Source of the DNA: Verrucomicrobiota bacterium | GTDB lineage: Bacteria; Verrucomicrobiota; Verrucomicrobiia; Chthoniobacterales; SZAS-18 | Direction of reading: 5' to 3' | NCBI GenBank assembly: GCA_019241085.1 | Contig: JAFAXH010000118.1 | Coordinates: forward strand, 1-64,000 | DNA length: 64,000 bases | Part shown: one piece after another, positions 25,347-34,600 of the stretch | Position numbering within the stretch: the first letter of the stretch is position 1 | Layout of the letters: each line of letters begins with the position of its first letter | Made by a program: the position numbers and the translations under genes | Notes under the pieces: generated by a model | Seen by the model: only the letters and a program-made list of their open reading frames with translations | What the model was told of the DNA's origin: nothing | Database searches by the model: none

Positions 25347-28226
25347 TCACTCGTCCGCACCGAGCGCCGCGAGCATCGTGCGCAGCTTGGCGAGCCGTGC
25401 TTCGGTGTCGGCATGGCGCTGGCGATGTTCGGCGACTTTTTCCGCCGGCGCACGGGCGATGAAGTTCGGGTTGGAAAGTTGTTTGAGCGCGGTTTCGCGG
25501 TCGGCTTCGGCGCGGGCGATTTCTTTCTCGATGCGCGCCCGTTCCGCCGCGACATCGACCAAGCCGGCCAGCGGCAAAAACAAATCGCCCAGCGGCGTGA
25601 CGGCCGACGGCGTGCCGCGCGGCGGCTGGTAGTCCGGCTGCAAGGCGAGGTCTTCGGCGTTAACCATCCGCGTCAGCGCGCGGATCGACGCGGCAAACGG
25701 CCAGGCGTCTTTTTCCGCGGCGGCGATCACCTCTTCGCGCAAGCGCAGGATGAACTTCGCCGGCTTGTTCGTGGCGACGCCGTATTCGGCGCGCAAATTC
25801 CGCGCGAGGCGCACCGTTTCATAAAGGTCCGCCGTGGTCCGTTGCGCCGCGGCCGTTTCTTCGGCGGAGCCGGAAAGTCCGACCGGGCCGGCGAGCCGTT
25901 GGAAGGAAAGGAACTTCGCGCGCCGCCGCAGCCGACGCGCGGGCGACTCGTCTTCCTCCGCTGCGGAGGCTGCCTCGGGCGCGGCGTCCGTCGCAGCAGC
26001 AGCAGCCGTCGCCGGGCGCGGCGGGAACGTCAGCCGCTCGAAGAGTTCCTCGCTCAAGTGCGGCATGAACGGATGCACGAGGTGCAAAAATTCCGTCAGC
26101 ACGCGATACATCGTGAACAGCGCCGCTTCCTTCGCGATCGCGCGCTCGGTCACCTTGCCCGCTTCGGGCGCCTCGACGCCGACGATGTCCACCTTTGCCG
26201 CTTCGACAAACCAATCGCAATAGTCGCTCCAGAAAAAATCGTAGAGCGCCTGCGCCGCTTCGTTGAAGCGAAACTCGTCGAGCGCCGCGCCGACTTTTTC
26301 CTGCGTCGCGCGCAGCTTCGCCTCAATGTCGAGGATGTAAGGCGCGGGCCGGTAGGAAATGCGCGTGCCGAACGGCAGCGCCGGCTCCTGCATCTGGTAA
26401 AAGCGCGCGGCGTTCCAGATTTTGTTGGCGAAATTGCGGCCTTCCTCGATCTGCTTTTCGTCAAAGCGAATGTCCTGGCCTTGCGGTGCGATGCGCAGGA
26501 GTCCGAAGCGCAAACCGTCGGCGCCGTATTTGGAAATGAGTTCGAGCACGTCGGGCGAATTGCCGAGCGACTTGCTCATCTTGCGCCCTTTCGCGTCGCG
26601 GATGAGGCCGGTGAAATAAACGTTGCGAAATGGGATGTCGCCGGCGAACTCGCAGCCGGCCATGATCATCCGCGCGACCCAGAAAAACAGGATGTCCGGC
26701 CCGGTGACGAGATCGGTGGTCGGATAAAATTTCGCGAGCGTCTCCGTCTTCTCCGGCCAGCCCATCGTGGCGAACGGCCAGAGCCAAGAGCTGAACCAGG
26801 TGTCTAGGACATCTTCTTCCTGCCTCCAATTACCCGAATCATCAGGTGGTTCCAGACTGACAACCGTTTCCACAGCATAACCTTCGCCGGGTCGATGGAT
26901 GCCAGGAAGAATATGAACCTTATGCCATGCGGGAATGCGGTGTCCCCACCAAAGCTGCCGCGAAATGCACCAGTCTTGGATGTTCTCCATCCAGTGGTCA
27001 TAGACCTTCGTCCAGCGCTCGGGGAAAAATTTCAGTGCGCCGTTGGCCACGATTTCGCGTGCTTTTTCTACGCTTGGATATTTCAAAAACCATTGCTCGC
27101 TTAGCATCGGTTCGATTGGCACGTCTGTGCGCTCAGAGCAGCCAACGTTGTTTTGATATGGCTCCTCCTTCGTTAAAGCGCCAAGTTCACGCAAGCGTTC
27201 GGCAGCAACATTGCGTGCTTCAAAACGGTCCAGACCAACGAGCGATTCACCGGCCGCTGCGTTCATACAACCAGTGGAATCGATCACTCCAATCGCGAGA
27301 AGTTTATGCCGCTGGCCGATCTCGAAATCGGCTTTGTCATGCGCCGGCGTCACTTTCAACACGCCGGTGCCGAACTCGAAATCGACCGCGTCGTCGCCGA
27401 CGATGGGAATTAATTTTTGCTCGCGCGGCAGCTCCTCCGGCAGCGGACGCACGACGTGTTGGCCGATGAGATGCGCGTAGCGCGCGTCGCGCGGATTGAC
27501 CGCGACGGCCGTGTCGCCTGGGATCGTTTCCGGGCGCGTCGTGGCGATGGTCAACCACGTGCCCGGCTGCTCGGCGACTTCGACTTTGAAGAAATACAGC
27601 GTGCCGTTTTGCGGCTTCATGATGACTTCCTCGTCGCTCAGCGCGGTGAGCGAGACCGGGTCCCAATTCACCATGCGCTTGCCGCGATAAATCAGCCCTT
27701 TTTTGTAAAGCTCGACGAAGACCCGCTGCACGCAGCGCGAGTATTCGGGGTCCAGCGTGAAGCGCTCGCGTGACCAGTCGCACGACGCGCCGAGCTTTTT
27801 GAGCTGCTCGGTGATGATGCCGCCGTGCTTTTCTTTCCACTCCCAGACTTTTTCCAAAAACTTGTCGCGCCCGAGATCGTCGCGATGACGGATGACGCCG
27901 GCTTTTTTCAACGTCCGCTCGACGACGGTTTGCGTCGCGATGCCGGCATGGTCGGTGCCCGGCAGCCAGAGCACTTCCTTGCCCTCCATGCGCGCGCGGC
28001 GGGCGAGGATGTCCTGAATTGTGTTGTTGAGCACATGCCCAAGCGTGAGCACGCCGGTGATGTTCGGCGGCGGCATGACGATGGAAAACGCGGGCTTGCT
28101 CGACTTCGGATCGGCCTCGAAACAGCGCGACCGCGCCCAGCGCGACTGCCACTTCGCCTCCACGGCGGCAGGCTCGTAGGCTTTGGGAATCTCGGAGGTA
28201 GCGGTGGAAGACGGCGGCGCGCTCAT
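25347..28226 (-). CDS. valS: Valyl-tRNA synthetase
   Basis: The 959-residue class I synthetase charges tRNA-Val and edits mischarged threonine. The HIGH motif appears as PPPNITGVLTLGHVLNN at about residues 50-66 and the KMSKS loop as GRKMSKSLGNSPD at about 545-557. The CP1 editing domain lies between them (TRPETIPGDTAVAVNP). The C-terminus has the tRNA-binding coiled coil (VDVAAERARIEKEIARAEAD) typical of ValS. Length and order agree with the family. Around residue 750 there is an Ala/Glu-rich insertion (TAAAAATDAAPEAASAAEED). It is divergent from the Y-family polymerase gene. Confidence 0.97.
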   Translation of the reverse strand: MSAPPSSTATSEIPKAYEPAAVEAKWQSRWARSRCFEADPKSSKPAFSIVMPPPNITGVLTLGHVLNNTIQDILARRARMEGKEVLWLPGTDHAGIATQTVVERTLKKAGVIRHRDDLGRDKFLEKVWEWKEKHGGIITEQLKKLGASCDWSRERFTLDPEYSRCVQRVFVELYKKGLIYRGKRMVNWDPVSLTALSDEEVIMKPQNGTLYFFKVEVAEQPGTWLTIATTRPETIPGDTAVAVNPRDARYAHLIGQHVVRPLPEELPREQKLIPIVGDDAVDFEFGTGVLKVTPAHDKADFEIGQRHKLLAIGVIDSTGCMNAAAGESLVGLDRFEARNVAAERLRELGALTKEEPYQNNVGCSERTDVPIEPMLSEQWFLKYPSVEKAREIVANGALKFFPERWTKVYDHWMENIQDWCISRQLWWGHRIPAWHKVHILPGIHRPGEGYAVETVVSLEPPDDSGNWRQEEDVLDTWFSSWLWPFATMGWPEKTETLAKFYPTTDLVTGPDILFFWVARMIMAGCEFAGDIPFRNVYFTGLIRDAKGRKMSKSLGNSPDVLELISKYGADGLRFGLLRIAPQGQDIRFDEKQIEEGRNFANKIWNAARFYQMQEPALPFGTRISYRPAPYILDIEAKLRATQEKVGAALDEFRFNEAAQALYDFFWSDYCDWFVEAAKVDIVGVEAPEAGKVTERAIAKEAALFTMYRVLTEFLHLVHPFMPHLSEELFERLTFPPRPATAAAAATDAAPEAASAAEEDESPARRLRRRAKFLSFQRLAGPVGLSGSAEETAAAQRTTADLYETVRLARNLRAEYGVATNKPAKFILRLREEVIAAAEKDAWPFAASIRALTRMVNAEDLALQPDYQPPRGTPSAVTPLGDLFLPLAGLVDVAAERARIEKEIARAEADRETALKQLSNPNFIARAPAEKVAEHRQRHADTEARLAKLRTMLAALGADE

Positions 28227-28305
28227 TGGGGTCGGACGGACAAAATCCGCCGAGCCTCGGGGAATGCAAGGCGCGGCGGCATCCGGAATCGGCGCCGGCT
28301 TCGTT

Positions 28306-28323
28306 AGTGTTCAAAAGAACACT
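28306..28323. promoter_or_regulatory. LexA (SOS) box of the Verrucomicrobia type
   Basis: The 18-bp sequence AGTGTTCAAAAGAACACT is a perfect inverted repeat with a four-base centre. Its core TGTTC-N4-GAACA is the motif I recall as described for LexA in Verrucomicrobia. It ends seven bases before the polymerase start codon, where a bound repressor would block transcription or initiation. Confidence 0.8.
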
Positions 28324-28330
28324 CGACCTC

Positions 28331-29605
28331 ATGTGCCTGCGCACGCTGTTCCTCGACTTCAATTCCTACTTCGCTTCCGTCGAGCAGATGGACCGGCCGG
28401 AGTTGCGCGGGCGACCCGTCGCGGTCGCGCCGCTCAAAGCCGAGACGACTTGCTGCATCGCGGCGAGCCAGGAGGCGAAGGCGCGCGGCATCCGGACCGG
28501 CACCCAAATCGCCGAGGCGCGCCGGCTTTGTCCCGGTCTCGAAGTGATCGAGGCGCGTCCGCAGCTTTACGTGGAAACCCACAATCAACTCGTCAAAATC
28601 ATCGGCGCGATTTTGCCGGTCGAAGCGGTCGTTTCCATTGACGAAATGCACTGCAAGCTCTGGGGCGAATGGACGCAGCCCGAGCAGGCGCCGTGGATCG
28701 CGCGGGAGCTCAAGCGCGCCATCGCGGAGCAAGTCAGTCCGGTCCTGACCTGCTCCATCGGGCTGGCACCGAATCCGTTTCTCGCCAAGACAGCGTCCGA
28801 CATGCAGAAGCCCGACGGCTTGATGATGATCTGCCCGGAGGATTTGCCGCGTTGTCTTTATCGTCTCGAACTGCGCGACCTTTGCGGCATCGGCGGCAAC
28901 ATGGAGGCGCGGTTGCAACAACGCGGCATCACGACCGTCGAACAGCTCTGCGCGGCGTCGAAGGAAACACTGCGCGCCGTGTGGGGCGGCGTCGGCGGCG
29001 AGTATTTTTACCGACATCTGCGCGGCGAGGAAACCGTGCATCTCCCGACGGTGCATCGCACTGTCGGTCATAGCCATGTGCTGCCGCCGGAATTGCGCAA
29101 CGAAGCGAGCGCCCGCGCCGTGCTGCATCGGCTGACGCAAAAGGCCGCGATGCGTCTGCGCGCGATGAAGCACGTGGCCGGCGGCATGGCGCTCTACGTG
29201 CGCGGCTACGAGAGCGCGCGCGACCGGCCGAACTGGAGCGACGATGTGCGCTTTGCCCACACGCAAGACACCATCGAGTTGTTGCACGCGCTCGACCTGC
29301 TCTGGCGTCGTCGCGCCGCCGCGCCGGCGCACACGCGGCCGACGCCGCCGCTGGCCGTGGGCGTGACGCTGCTGCACCTGGCCGCCCTGACGAACGCGAC
29401 GCCCTCGCTCTTTGGCCGCGAGGAACGCCGCCGACGGCACGCGATGCTGCGCGCCGTGGACGCAATCAACCGGCGCTACGGCATCAACGCCGTGCATTTC
29501 GGCGGTGCCACGTCGGCACTGGCGTATGCGCCGATGCGCATCGCCTTCAACCACATTCCCGACGTGGATTTTGAACATAACGGCCCGGCGCCGGATGCCG
29601 TGTGA
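28331..29605 (+). CDS. Y-family translesion DNA polymerase (DinB/UmuC-like)
   Basis: The 424-residue protein begins LFLDFNSYFASVEQ, the first catalytic aspartate motif of Y-family polymerases (Asp9). The S-I-D-E motif follows at about residues 102-106 (VVSIDEMHCKLWG) with both acidic residues. The finger region SIGLAPNPFLAKTASDMQKPDG and the thumb helix-hairpin motif (LRDLCGIGGNMEARLQQRGI) are present. The rest fits the little-finger domain, but the sequence departs from E. coli DinB (SIDE is normally followed by A-Y-L-D), so I use the general name. The ATG at 28331 is chosen because the palindrome ends just upstream; the frame upstream lacks similarity. SOS control is indicated by the adjacent LexA-type box. 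Confidence 0.85.
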   Translation: MCLRTLFLDFNSYFASVEQMDRPELRGRPVAVAPLKAETTCCIAASQEAKARGIRTGTQIAEARRLCPGLEVIEARPQLYVETHNQLVKIIGAILPVEAVVSIDEMHCKLWGEWTQPEQAPWIARELKRAIAEQVSPVLTCSIGLAPNPFLAKTASDMQKPDGLMMICPEDLPRCLYRLELRDLCGIGGNMEARLQQRGITTVEQLCAASKETLRAVWGGVGGEYFYRHLRGEETVHLPTVHRTVGHSHVLPPELRNEASARAVLHRLTQKAAMRLRAMKHVAGGMALYVRGYESARDRPNWSDDVRFAHTQDTIELLHALDLLWRRRAAAPAHTRPTPPLAVGVTLLHLAALTNATPSLFGREERRRRHAMLRAVDAINRRYGINAVHFGGATSALAYAPMRIAFNHIPDVDFEHNGPAPDAV

Positions 29606-29647
29606 TGCGACAAAAAGCCGATGTCCTGCGGAGAAACGGACACCGAT

Positions 29648-31105
29648 TTATTTCGCGACCGACGCTGGAGAATTTGGCAGGTGAATTTGCACTTCCAATC
29701 CGCCGGCCTTGCGGTTGCGGGCGGAGACCGTGCCGGAGCACGAGTCGATGCAGGCTTTCACGATGGCAAGACCGAGACCGGTGCCGCCAGTTTCGCGGGC
29801 GCGGGCCACGTCCACGCGATAGAAAGCGTCGAAGATTTTGGAAAGTTCCGCCTCGGGAACTCCGGGGCCGGAGTCGGCCACCGTGATGGTCACGCCGCCG
29901 TCCGCGACCGCGTGCGACGCGCGGATGATGATGGGACCGGCGGAGGCGCTGTAACGGATGGCGTTGCGCAACAGATTGTCGAGGGCGCGGACTAACAATT
30001 CGGGGTCGGCGCGGACGGTGAGTTGCGGCGGGATGTCGAGCTGCAGGTCCACGCTTTCATCCGGCGCCTCGCGCTGGATGGCTTCGGCCACGGCATCGCG
30101 CACGAGCACGGTCTCGCAACGCACGGCCACGGTCCCGCCGTGCGACGCGCGCGAGAAGGCGAGCAGTTCATCGACCAGGCGGGCGATTTGATCGGCTTTT
30201 TCGCTGGCCGCCTTGGCGTAGGCTTTATGCCCGTCGTCGGCGCGTTGCTCGATGATGCCCAGGGCTATCTGCAAGCGCGCCAGCGGCGAACAAAGCTCGT
30301 GGGCCACGTCGCCGAGGAAGCGCCTCTGCCCTTTCATCAGGCCATCGAGCCGTTCGGCCATGCGGTTGATGGCGGCGGCGAGCGCGCCGAGTTCATCGCG
30401 GCGCTGCGTCTTGACGCGGGCGTCGAAACGGCCCTCGGCGATCTCACGCGTCGCGTGGGTGACTTGCTGGATCGACCGGGTCAGCCCGCGCAGGAGCGGC
30501 AGCCAGAAAAGGACGGAAAAAATCACCGCGCCAACCGCCAGCCACGGCCACGGCGCGGGGTCCGCGATCAACCCGCCTACGCTCGGCGTGCTCGACTCGA
30601 TCACGAGGCGGACGAGCAGAGGACCGCCGAGTTGCGGATTATCCACCCGTGCGCTGATGAGCAGCCAGTAGTCGTCGGGATTGGTGGTGTGAATCAAGGC
30701 GTGCCCCGCCCCATTATTTTGCTGGGCGGCCGGCGCTGCCGGCGAAGACTGACGCGGAACTGGGGTGTGTGAGGGCAGTTGGGCGCGGACTTCCTCGGGC
30801 AATGCGTCCACGGCGCCGATGAGGCGTTGTCCTTTCTCGTCAAAAAGCGCGAAGCGCGCGCGGTAGGCTTCGCTGAAATGTTCGAGCACACTCTCCCAGT
30901 CGTCGGGCGACGTGTTGTTGAGTTCGTCCACGAGCAGGTGGCGGATCGTCTCGACGCGATGCCGTGAGTGGCTGGCAAAGGGACGTTCGAGGTTGACGGG
31001 AAATTGCGCCTTGAACAGCAGGAGAAACACCGCCGTCAGCACCGCGAGGTTCAGGAAGAACCAGAGGAGGATTTTGGCGGAAAGTGGCAGGCGCGGAAAC
31101 ATCAT
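29648..31105 (-). CDS. Sensor histidine kinase, CpxA-like
   Basis: The 485-residue inner membrane kinase has two membrane helices (about residues 11-31 and 186-207) with a periplasmic sensor domain of about 150 residues between them, a HAMP domain (about 207-259), a phosphoacceptor helix with His269 in GDVAHELCSPLARLQ, and a catalytic domain with NLLRNAIRYS (N box), DSGPGVPEAELSKIFDAFYRVD (G1 and F boxes) and GGTGLGLAIVK (G2). The H-box sequence and spacing are closest to CpxA, which senses envelope stress. It lies 13 bp after the response regulator gene. The sensor domain has a Gln/Ala/Pro-rich stretch of unclear meaning. Confidence 0.9.
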   Translation of the reverse strand: MMFPRLPLSAKILLWFFLNLAVLTAVFLLLFKAQFPVNLERPFASHSRHRVETIRHLLVDELNNTSPDDWESVLEHFSEAYRARFALFDEKGQRLIGAVDALPEEVRAQLPSHTPVPRQSSPAAPAAQQNNGAGHALIHTTNPDDYWLLISARVDNPQLGGPLLVRLVIESSTPSVGGLIADPAPWPWLAVGAVIFSVLFWLPLLRGLTRSIQQVTHATREIAEGRFDARVKTQRRDELGALAAAINRMAERLDGLMKGQRRFLGDVAHELCSPLARLQIALGIIEQRADDGHKAYAKAASEKADQIARLVDELLAFSRASHGGTVAVRCETVLVRDAVAEAIQREAPDESVDLQLDIPPQLTVRADPELLVRALDNLLRNAIRYSASAGPIIIRASHAVADGGVTITVADSGPGVPEAELSKIFDAFYRVDVARARETGGTGLGLAIVKACIDSCSGTVSARNRKAGGLEVQIHLPNSPASVAK

Positions 31106-31118
31106 CGGGCGGCGCGAT

Positions 31119-31835
31119 TTATTCCGCAGCGGGATTGATGAGCATGTAGCCGACGGCGCGCACGGTGCGGATGAAGCGCGGATTTTTCGGGTCGTCGCCG
31201 AGCTTGCGGCGCAACGACCAGATGTGCACGTCGATGGAACGGTCCAGACCGTCGTAAAGCCGTTCGCCGAGGGTTTCGATCAAATGCTCGCGGGTCTTCA
31301 CCCGGCCGCGCGCGCGGGCGAGCGCTTCCAACAGATCAAACTCCAGCGCCGTGAGCTTGAGCGGCCGGTCTGCGAGCACGGCGACGCGGGCTGCCGGGTT
31401 GAGACGCAGCGGGCCGACGACGATTTCCGCCTCCTCTTTCTGCGGCGACGCCGCGGGATCGGCGGCGGCGGGAGCGCGGTCCGCACGACGGACGACCGCG
31501 CGCAGTCGGGCCAGTAATTCACGTGAGGAAAATGTCTTGGGCAAGTAGTCGTCCGCGCCCATTTCCAAGCCGACGATGCGGTCGGTCTCCTCGCCGCGCG
31601 CCGTGAGCATGAGCACGGGCACGGCGGACTTGGAGCGGATGCGCTTGAGCACTTCAAAACCGTCCAGCTCCGGCAGCATGACATCGAGGATGAGCGCGTG
31701 AAACGACTCGCCCAACGCGCGCTCGACGCCAGCCGGCCCGGTGTGCTCGGCGACCACCTCGTAGCCGAGCGGCGCGAGGTAGTCTTTGATTAACGCACAA
31801 AGCTCCCGGTCATCGTCGATTACGAGCACTCGCAT
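31119..31835 (-). CDS. OmpR-family response regulator, CpxR-like
   Basis: The 238-residue protein has a receiver domain with the acidic pair in VIDDDRE, the phosphoacceptor Asp51 in LILDVMLPE, the Thr in MLTARG and Lys100, followed by a winged-helix DNA-binding domain (LTALEFDLLEALARARGRV to IRTVRAVGYML). After Lys100 there is Thr instead of the nearly universal Pro, a substitution at the end of beta-5 that may alter the phosphorylation-dependent switch. The start at 31835 (MRVLVIDDDR) is the family start; the frame is open upstream. It is the first gene of the two-gene operon with the kinase. GTTAA boxes upstream suggest autoregulation. Confidence 0.92.
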   Translation of the reverse strand: MRVLVIDDDRELCALIKDYLAPLGYEVVAEHTGPAGVERALGESFHALILDVMLPELDGFEVLKRIRSKSAVPVLMLTARGEETDRIVGLEMGADDYLPKTFSSRELLARLRAVVRRADRAPAAADPAASPQKEEAEIVVGPLRLNPAARVAVLADRPLKLTALEFDLLEALARARGRVKTREHLIETLGERLYDGLDRSIDVHIWSLRRKLGDDPKNPRFIRTVRAVGYMLINPAAE

Positions 31836-31876
31836 AGCGGTCTCTCTAACACGCTCCAGCCAGCGTGCGGCGCGGC

Positions 31877-31925
31877 TTAACGCAAAATTAACAATTTTGC
31901 GCTTCGGCTTAAATACGATCTTAAC
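31877..31925. promoter_or_regulatory. Phased GTTAA boxes, probable operator of the OmpR-family regulator
   Basis: On the minus strand GTTAA occurs at 31881-31877, 31892-31888 and 31925-31921, spaced 11 and 33 bp, with a TTTAA variant at 31913-31909. OmpR-family regulators bind direct repeats about 11 bp apart. The first two boxes also form a 21-bp palindrome (31881-31901, arms CGCAAAATT and AATTTTGCG). The element lies in the divergent region between the regulator and the Gly-rich protein. Confidence 0.65.
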
Positions 31926-32018
31926 GTTGGCGTTGTTGATTGTCGTCGTTGCGGATGCCGCAGCGCCAGCCTGCCGATGCAGGTTTGGAACCAAAAAACA
32001 GTGACCACACTACCACGC

Positions 32019-32660
32019 ATGAAAATCTACCAATACACCACGCTCGGCGCGGTCTTTGCCGGCGCCCTCTTCCTGCAAACCTCGCTCGCGTCCGCGCAAA
32101 CCAGCGCGCCAGCGCCAGCCGATGCCACGGCGAATGCCAACGGCGGTGATCCCCGCGCGCAATTCCGCCAGCGGATGGCCGACCAGCTCAAGGCATCGCT
32201 GAAGGCTACTGACGACGAGTGGGCCATCATCCAGCCGTTGCTGGAAAAGGTGCAAACCTTGCAGCGTGAAGTCAGTGGTGGCGGCGGTCGTATGTTTGGC
32301 GGCGGCCCTGGTGGCCCCGGTGGGCAAGGCGGACAGGGCGGCGGCCGGCGGCAGCAACGTGGCGCTGGCACCGACCAAGGCAACACCAACGCGGGCGGCA
32401 ATAGTAACAACCCCGGTGGCGGCGGCGGTGGCTGGCAGCGCGGGATGCGCGGCGGTGGAAATACGCCGGAAGCGCAGGCGCTGCGGACCTCGCTGGAATC
32501 GGACAGCGCTTCGCCCAGCGACATCAAAACCCAGCTCCAGGCATTGCGCGACGCGCGCCTCAAGGCCGCAGCCCAGTTGGAACAAGCTCGCGCTGACTTG
32601 AAAAAGGTGTTGAACATGCGCCAGGAAGCGCTGCTCGTGCTCATGGGCGTGCTGGACTAA
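32019..32660 (+). CDS. Gly-rich secreted protein, possible CpxP/Spy-like stress protein
   Basis: The 213-residue product has a signal peptide (MKIYQYTTLGAVFAGALFLQ, cleavage near ASA-QTS). The mature form has a helical part (FRQRMADQLKASLKATDDEW, IIQPLLEKVQTLQREV), a Gly-rich linker (about residues 90-145), and a second helical part (LKAAAQLEQARADLKKVLNM, then RQEALLVLMGVLD). The last segment resembles the end of LTXXQ/Spy-type periplasmic proteins. It is divergent from the CpxR-like gene with shared GTTAA boxes between them, the same place cpxP has relative to cpxRA in enterobacteria. Sequence identity to CpxP is not evident, so the functional parallel rests on location, helix pattern and context. 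Confidence 0.55.
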   Translation: MKIYQYTTLGAVFAGALFLQTSLASAQTSAPAPADATANANGGDPRAQFRQRMADQLKASLKATDDEWAIIQPLLEKVQTLQREVSGGGGRMFGGGPGGPGGQGGQGGGRRQQRGAGTDQGNTNAGGNSNNPGGGGGGWQRGMRGGGNTPEAQALRTSLESDSASPSDIKTQLQALRDARLKAAAQLEQARADLKKVLNMRQEALLVLMGVLD

Positions 32661-32839
32661 AGGCATCCCCGGCCGAGCAAAGTCGAGACATCTCGCGTAA
32701 ACCTTGGGCTACGCCGCTTCCTTGGTATAAACAAGGTGATGGCGCCCCTCGGTTGCACGCGGGATGCGTCGCAAGCTCGGCATGACAGCCGGCGCAAAAG
32801 CAGGAAGGTTTGCGCCGTGCATTAAAGTTAATTACCCCC

Positions 32840-34585
32840 ATGACCGAAACTCCCCTCGCTTCGGACCACCACGCTACGGCGGCCACCCTGACTGCCGCGC
32901 CGGCAACCGGCGGCCGCGCGGAACTCGTCGCGCGCATGGTCGAGAGCCGTCAGCTCTCCGCCATGGATGCCACGGCGTTGGAAGAGTTGCCCGCGGGACC
33001 GGAGACCGAGGAGGAAATTTTGCAATGGCTGGCCGGCGAATACGGGCTGGCCTACACGGCGCTGGAAAACGTGGACCCGGATCGGGCGATTCTCGCGCGC
33101 TTTCCCGCCCGCATTTTGCTGCGCGAAGAAATGCTGCCTTTGCGGCAGGAAAATGGCCACGTCGAGGTCGCGCTCAGCCGGCTTTTCGCGGCGCCGGGTC
33201 TCGACAGTCTCAAGGCATTCACCGATCTCAAATTGCAACCCGTGCTGGCGCCCAGCGCGGCGTTGCAGCGGGAGATAAAAAAACATCTCGGCGTCGGCGC
33301 GGACACGCTGAACCTGCTCGAACAGGAGGAAGGCTTCCAAGTCCTCGCGGATGAACACCAAGACGAAGGCGATCTCGACAAGGCGGCGGAGGACGCGTCG
33401 ATCATCCGGTTCGTCAATCAAATCCTCGGCGACGCGGTCTCCATGCGCACGTCCGACATTCACGTCGAGCCGTTCGAGCACGAATTGCGCATCCGCTATC
33501 GCATCGACGGTTTGTTGCAGGAAGTGCCCGTGCCGGGTCAGATCAAGCGTTTCCAGCCGGCCATCGTTTCGCGCATCAAAATCCTGAGCAACCTCAACAT
33601 CGCCGAGAAGCGCGTGCCGCAGGACGGGCGCATCAAAATCCGCGTGAAAGGCAGCGATGTGGACATCCGTGTTTCCGTCATCCCGATGCTGCACGGCGAA
33701 GCGGTGGTCATGCGTTTGCTGCGGCAGGACGCGGGCCTCGTCGCGCTCGAAAAACTCGGCATGGATCGGCGCGACAGCGAGCATTTCAGCCGCGTGCTGG
33801 AGATGCCCCACGGCATCGCCCTCGTCACCGGCCCGACCGGCTCGGGCAAGACGACGACGCTCTACGCGGCGTTGAATCAGATCAATGATTCCGTGCGCAA
33901 GATCATCACCATCGAAGACCCGGTGGAATATCAGCTCCGCGGCATCAACCAAATCCAGGTGGCGGAAAAAGCGGGGCTGACGTTTGCGCGCGGGCTGCGC
34001 GCGATTTTGCGGCACGATCCAGATGTCGTGCTCATCGGTGAAATCCGCGATCAGGAAACCGCGCAGATCGCCGTGCAGGCGTCGCTGACGGGTCACATGG
34101 TTTTTTCCACCCTCCACACGAACGACGCGCCGGGCGCGCTCACGCGCCTCGTTGATATGGGCGTCGAGCCGTATCTCGTCGCTTCGTCGCTCGAAGCCGT
34201 GATGGCCCAGCGCCTCGTGCGCAAGCTTTGTCCATTGTGCAAAGAAGAAGACACGACGGTGCGCACCCGCCAGTTGCGCCAGCGCGTCCCAGCCATCGCG
34301 AACGCGACCCTCTATGGCGCCGTCGGCTGCCGCGAATGCCGCATGACCGGCTACACGGGCCGGCAGGCGTTGTTTGAATTGATGACCATGAGCCCGGCCA
34401 TCCGCGAGGTGCTCCTGCGCGGCGGATCGAGCCTGGAAGTGAAAGAGGTCGCGCGCCGCGAAGGGATGCGCACGTTGATCGAAGACGGCTGGCGGTTGGT
34501 GCGCGAAGGCATCACCACGCCGGCGGAAGTCTTGCGCGTGTCGAAGGACGAAGACGCGTCGTTCACGTTTGCGACCGAGGCATAA
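32840..34585 (+). CDS. gspE: Type II secretion ATPase GspE
   Basis: The 581-residue cytoplasmic ATPase drives pseudopilus assembly. The N-terminal GspE/PilB domain (TEEEILQWLAGEYGLAY) is followed by Walker A GPTGSGKTTT at about residues 331-340, the Asp box with EDPVEYQL, Walker B LIGEIRDQETA, the His box FSTLHTNDAPG and a C-x2-C zinc element (CPLC and CREC) near the C-terminus. All catalytic parts are intact. The ATG at 32840 is preferred to 32810, as the family start begins there. It heads a 12-gene operon running to 45514. No gene for the prepilin peptidase GspO is in the window. Confidence 0.95.
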   Translation: MTETPLASDHHATAATLTAAPATGGRAELVARMVESRQLSAMDATALEELPAGPETEEEILQWLAGEYGLAYTALENVDPDRAILARFPARILLREEMLPLRQENGHVEVALSRLFAAPGLDSLKAFTDLKLQPVLAPSAALQREIKKHLGVGADTLNLLEQEEGFQVLADEHQDEGDLDKAAEDASIIRFVNQILGDAVSMRTSDIHVEPFEHELRIRYRIDGLLQEVPVPGQIKRFQPAIVSRIKILSNLNIAEKRVPQDGRIKIRVKGSDVDIRVSVIPMLHGEAVVMRLLRQDAGLVALEKLGMDRRDSEHFSRVLEMPHGIALVTGPTGSGKTTTLYAALNQINDSVRKIITIEDPVEYQLRGINQIQVAEKAGLTFARGLRAILRHDPDVVLIGEIRDQETAQIAVQASLTGHMVFSTLHTNDAPGALTRLVDMGVEPYLVASSLEAVMAQRLVRKLCPLCKEEDTTVRTRQLRQRVPAIANATLYGAVGCRECRMTGYTGRQALFELMTMSPAIREVLLRGGSSLEVKEVARREGMRTLIEDGWRLVREGITTPAEVLRVSKDEDASFTFATEA

Positions 34586-34600
34586 TGTTGTCGAAAAGCC

